A stretch of 24,776 bases of DNA from Bacteroidales bacterium (lineage in GTDB: Bacteria > Bacteroidota > Bacteroidia > Bacteroidales > UBA7960), in NCBI GenBank assembly GCA_007128045.1, contig SKYG01000122.1:1-24776 (forward strand). The letters run 5' to 3'. The notes under the pieces are model-generated. The model was not told the origin of the DNA. It worked only from the letters and a program-made list of their open reading frames with translations, and searched no databases. Position 1 is the stretch's first letter, and each line of letters starts with the position of its first letter. The position numbers and the translations under genes were made by a program. Shown piece by piece: positions 22,844 through 24,776 of this stretch.

Positions 22844-24646
22844 ATGACTTATTTATACAATTTAGTTGCAGCGGGCCCTTCCAAAGTATGTGTTTATCTC
22901 GTCATCTTTGCCAGAAATAGTTTTCATTTCTATCGTAAAAGGGGTGCAGTCGTAAATTTGTATCCTGTATTGTGTGGCCTTATTTTTTCTTTTATTCCTA
23001 ATAACCTGGAGGCTCAATCTGCCGGTGCGGGTGGGATGCAGGTTTCCGGTCAATTGGGTTTTAACTCACAGTGGTATTCCATGCAGTCGGATGCCCCGGA
23101 GCTTATCTACGCCCGCAGACCAAGCGATCTGTATCGCGTCATGATCTCCCCGGTATTTTATGCAGGAGATTTTCGGTTGCCTGTTACCATCGTGTTTTCT
23201 TCCAGGCAAACCAATACGATTAGTTTTCCTGCTCCGGAGCAGACGTTTTCCCAGTTTTTAAGAAATCCTTTGAATACATTCCGACTCGCCCCTTCGTACA
23301 AATGGGCAACGGCCACCCTGGGCAGTCAGGTGTTGCGTCATTCCTCCTTTACTACCGGGGATGTGAAGATGTTTGGTGCCGGAATGGAACTGACTCCTGG
23401 AAGATGGAGCATCTCCGTATTTTCCGGCACATCACAAAGAGCCATCGAGCCAGACTCCTTACGACGAATTCCCGGTCTGTACGAACGGCAATTCAGGGCA
23501 GCAAAGTTTGGTTACGGACGTGAAGATGCCTTCCATGTGTCTCTCAATGCAGCCCAAATGAAAGACGATCCTGCTTCCCTGACAGCTACGCCCCCGGCAG
23601 TGCGCCCCCAGGAAGGATTGGCTACTTCGTTGGTTGTCGGTATTCCCGTTTCCGGACATGTCATGTGGCGAACGGAAATAGCAGGCTCTGTCTTTACCCG
23701 CGATACAAGGGCAGGCCTGCATCAGGATACCAAGCTTGAGGAATTGGACCCCCTGATCGACCTCCGCCATTCCACCCGTGCCGACTTTGCCGGTGAGTCA
23801 AGCATCGTATACAGAAAGCCCACCTGGGGTATTGGTTTAAAAGCTGTTTATATTGGGGATGGCTTTGTGGCACCCGGATTCCCCTACCTTCAAACAGACA
23901 GGATCGACTTTACCATCGACCCGAACTTTCGCCTGTTTGACAACAAACTCATCGTACAAGGCAGCTTTGGATACAGACAGAACAACCTGAGCGATACCAA
24001 ACTGCAAACCTCCAACCATGCTTTGGCCTCAGTGAATGCCAACCTGACCATCAGTGAGGCTTTTGGTCTGTCTGCCAGGTACTCCAACTTTGGCATCCGC
24101 ACTGGTTTTTCTTACGATACGTTGCGGCTTGAGGTCGTATCAAAAAGCTATGGCCTGTCGCCATATATAAATCTGACAGGTAAAAATGGTGCACACCGGA
24201 TCAATACCAGTGTCTCATTTGATGAATTTGAGGATACCAACCTGATTAGCGGACAGCAGGTAACCCAACAATCCCTTTCGTCATTCTTTAATCACCAGTA
24301 CCTGTTGAATGACCTGCCCCTTACTACCAGCTTTTCTGTCAATTATCTGAGCAGGCTGAATCAATTATGGGGTCTGAATAGTTTTACCGTACAGCTTGGC
24401 TCCACATATCGTTTTTATAACAATAAGATGCATCCTTCGGTGAGCCTGGCTTTTAACAGAAGCAGTGTAGGAGACTATACGCCCGACAGTGCCTGGATGA
24501 TCCGGCCCGGATTCCGTTATGTGATTAATCGTCAGCTAACAGCACGTATTGACGGTTCCATTCGCCTCTATCGTTATGGCACATCCCGTCCGGGTACCTC
24601 ATACACGGAGAACCTGTTCCGTACAGCACTGAATTATAGATTTTAA
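22844..24646 (+). CDS. Predicted outer-membrane beta-barrel protein of unknown function
   Basis: Up to 600 residues. After a hydrophobic stretch (about 36-53) ending in NNLEAQSAGAGG, where signal peptidase I could cut after AQ, the rest is rich in alternating polar/hydrophobic strands with aromatic ends (for example YRVMISPVFYAG, FGLSARYSNFGI, LTARIDGSIRLYRYG), and it ends FRTALNYRF with a terminal Phe, the usual signature for barrel assembly by BAM. No SusC/SusD, TonB-box or plug motif is visible. I do not recognise the family. The start is uncertain: ATG 22844 puts 35 odd residues, including a second hydrophobic patch (VCVYLVIFA), before the signal; the only later candidate is TTG at 22958, which lacks a basic n-region. 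Heptamer arrays bracket the gene at both ends. Confidence 0.75.
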   Translation: MTYLYNLVAAGPSKVCVYLVIFARNSFHFYRKRGAVVNLYPVLCGLIFSFIPNNLEAQSAGAGGMQVSGQLGFNSQWYSMQSDAPELIYARRPSDLYRVMISPVFYAGDFRLPVTIVFSSRQTNTISFPAPEQTFSQFLRNPLNTFRLAPSYKWATATLGSQVLRHSSFTTGDVKMFGAGMELTPGRWSISVFSGTSQRAIEPDSLRRIPGLYERQFRAAKFGYGREDAFHVSLNAAQMKDDPASLTATPPAVRPQEGLATSLVVGIPVSGHVMWRTEIAGSVFTRDTRAGLHQDTKLEELDPLIDLRHSTRADFAGESSIVYRKPTWGIGLKAVYIGDGFVAPGFPYLQTDRIDFTIDPNFRLFDNKLIVQGSFGYRQNNLSDTKLQTSNHALASVNANLTISEAFGLSARYSNFGIRTGFSYDTLRLEVVSKSYGLSPYINLTGKNGAHRINTSVSFDEFEDTNLISGQQVTQQSLSSFFNHQYLLNDLPLTTSFSVNYLSRLNQLWGLNSFTVQLGSTYRFYNNKMHPSVSLAFNRSSVGDYTPDSAWMIRPGFRYVINRQLTARIDGSIRLYRYGTSRPGTSYTENLFRTALNYRF

Positions 24647-24655
24647 CAGGTATAA

Positions 24656-24687
24656 AGGTCGAAGGTCAAAGGTCGAAGGTCAAAGGG
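24656..24687 (+). repeat. Heptamer array C, consensus AGGTCRA (4 copies plus 4 nt)
   Basis: AGGTCGA, AGGTCAA, AGGTCGA, AGGTCAA, AGGG with an exact 7-nt period, starting 9 nt after the barrel gene stop. It is followed by AATAAACAGATGAAA (24691-24705), identical to the 15 bases that span the nucleotidase start codon after array A; here that ATG opens only a 4-codon frame. Confidence 0.88.
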
Positions 24688-24701
24688 AAAAATAAACAGA
24701 T

Positions 24702-24757
24702 GAAACCCACATGACGCGCACGTCACAAAAGGATATGAATAATCGTTAGTGGGTTCC
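24702..24757. repeat. Nested inverted repeats at the right end of the window
   Basis: Outer arms GAAACCCAC (24702-24710) and GTGGGTTCC (24749-24757) pair at 8 of 9 positions. Inside them TGACG (24712-24716) and CGTCA (24721-24725) pair perfectly around a 4-nt loop. It could be a structured RNA end, a weak terminator or a DNA element; the window ends too soon to say. Confidence 0.45.
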
Positions 24758-24776
24758 ATTTAACCGATTTAAACAA

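Noticed and set aside
22892..22909. CATCTTTG as a promoter box for the barrel gene
   Set aside because: One mismatch to TAnnTTTG and no TTTG or TTG at the right distance upstream.
22722..24687. Heptamer arrays as a CRISPR locus
   Set aside because: The units are 7 bases, directly adjacent and without spacers; no cas genes are present.

Overview
The window reads as chromosomal DNA of a member of the Bacteroidota, probably order Bacteroidales or a near relative. The reasons are two short RpoD-type sigma factors of about 287 residues with no region 1.1, a DUF5606-like protein, a class 2-type PyrD with cysteine at the catalytic position, almost no Shine-Dalgarno sequences, and promoters of the Bacteroides type (TTG or TTTG, about 20 nt, then TAnnTTTG). 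The clearest promoters precede the first sigma gene and rpsO. There is no rRNA, tRNA, transposase, phage gene or CRISPR array.

Layout. Positions 1-1871 (minus) hold a likely operon of a membrane-anchored unknown protein, dapF (lysine and cell-wall diaminopimelate) and a GNAT acetyltransferase cut off by the window edge. Divergent from it, 2195-4716 (plus) carries a DegQ/HtrA envelope protease and a sigma70 gene with its own promoter and terminator. A secreted 5'-nucleotidase / cyclic-nucleotide phosphodiesterase follows (4837-6594, plus). From 6612 to 15263 a minus-strand block reads pyrG, yidC, purB, an MsbA-like ABC exporter, a DUF5606-like gene and pyrD. A small secreted orphan with a strong terminator lies upstream of pyrG. 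At 16135-18115 (plus) a methyltransferase and an MFS transporter form a two-gene unit that interrupts the minus-strand housekeeping genes. From 18116 to 22389 (minus) come rpsO, pnp, a second RpoD-type sigma gene and rpe. The right end holds a predicted outer-membrane beta-barrel protein (22844-24646, plus).

How the genes fit together. Much of the window serves nucleotide and RNA economy: pyrD and pyrG (UMP to CTP), purB (IMP to AMP), rpe (pentose phosphates), a periplasmic nucleotidase (salvage), and pnp, rpsO and two sigma factors (RNA turnover, translation, transcription). YidC, DegQ, the ABC exporter and the barrel protein serve the envelope.

The most unusual feature is in the intergenic DNA: short tandem arrays with a 7-base period. 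The AGGTCRA type occurs at three loci, and related 7-base arrays occur in the leaders of rpe and pnp. Several sit directly in 5' leaders, and two bracket the barrel gene in the same orientation. Other unexplained structures are a 20-bp tandem repeat before degQ, a palindrome overlapping the -33 element of the first sigma gene, a 9-bp-arm inverted repeat upstream of the barrel gene, and nested inverted repeats at the right end. Otherwise the window is mostly ordinary core genome; I see no evidence for a new defence or mobile system.
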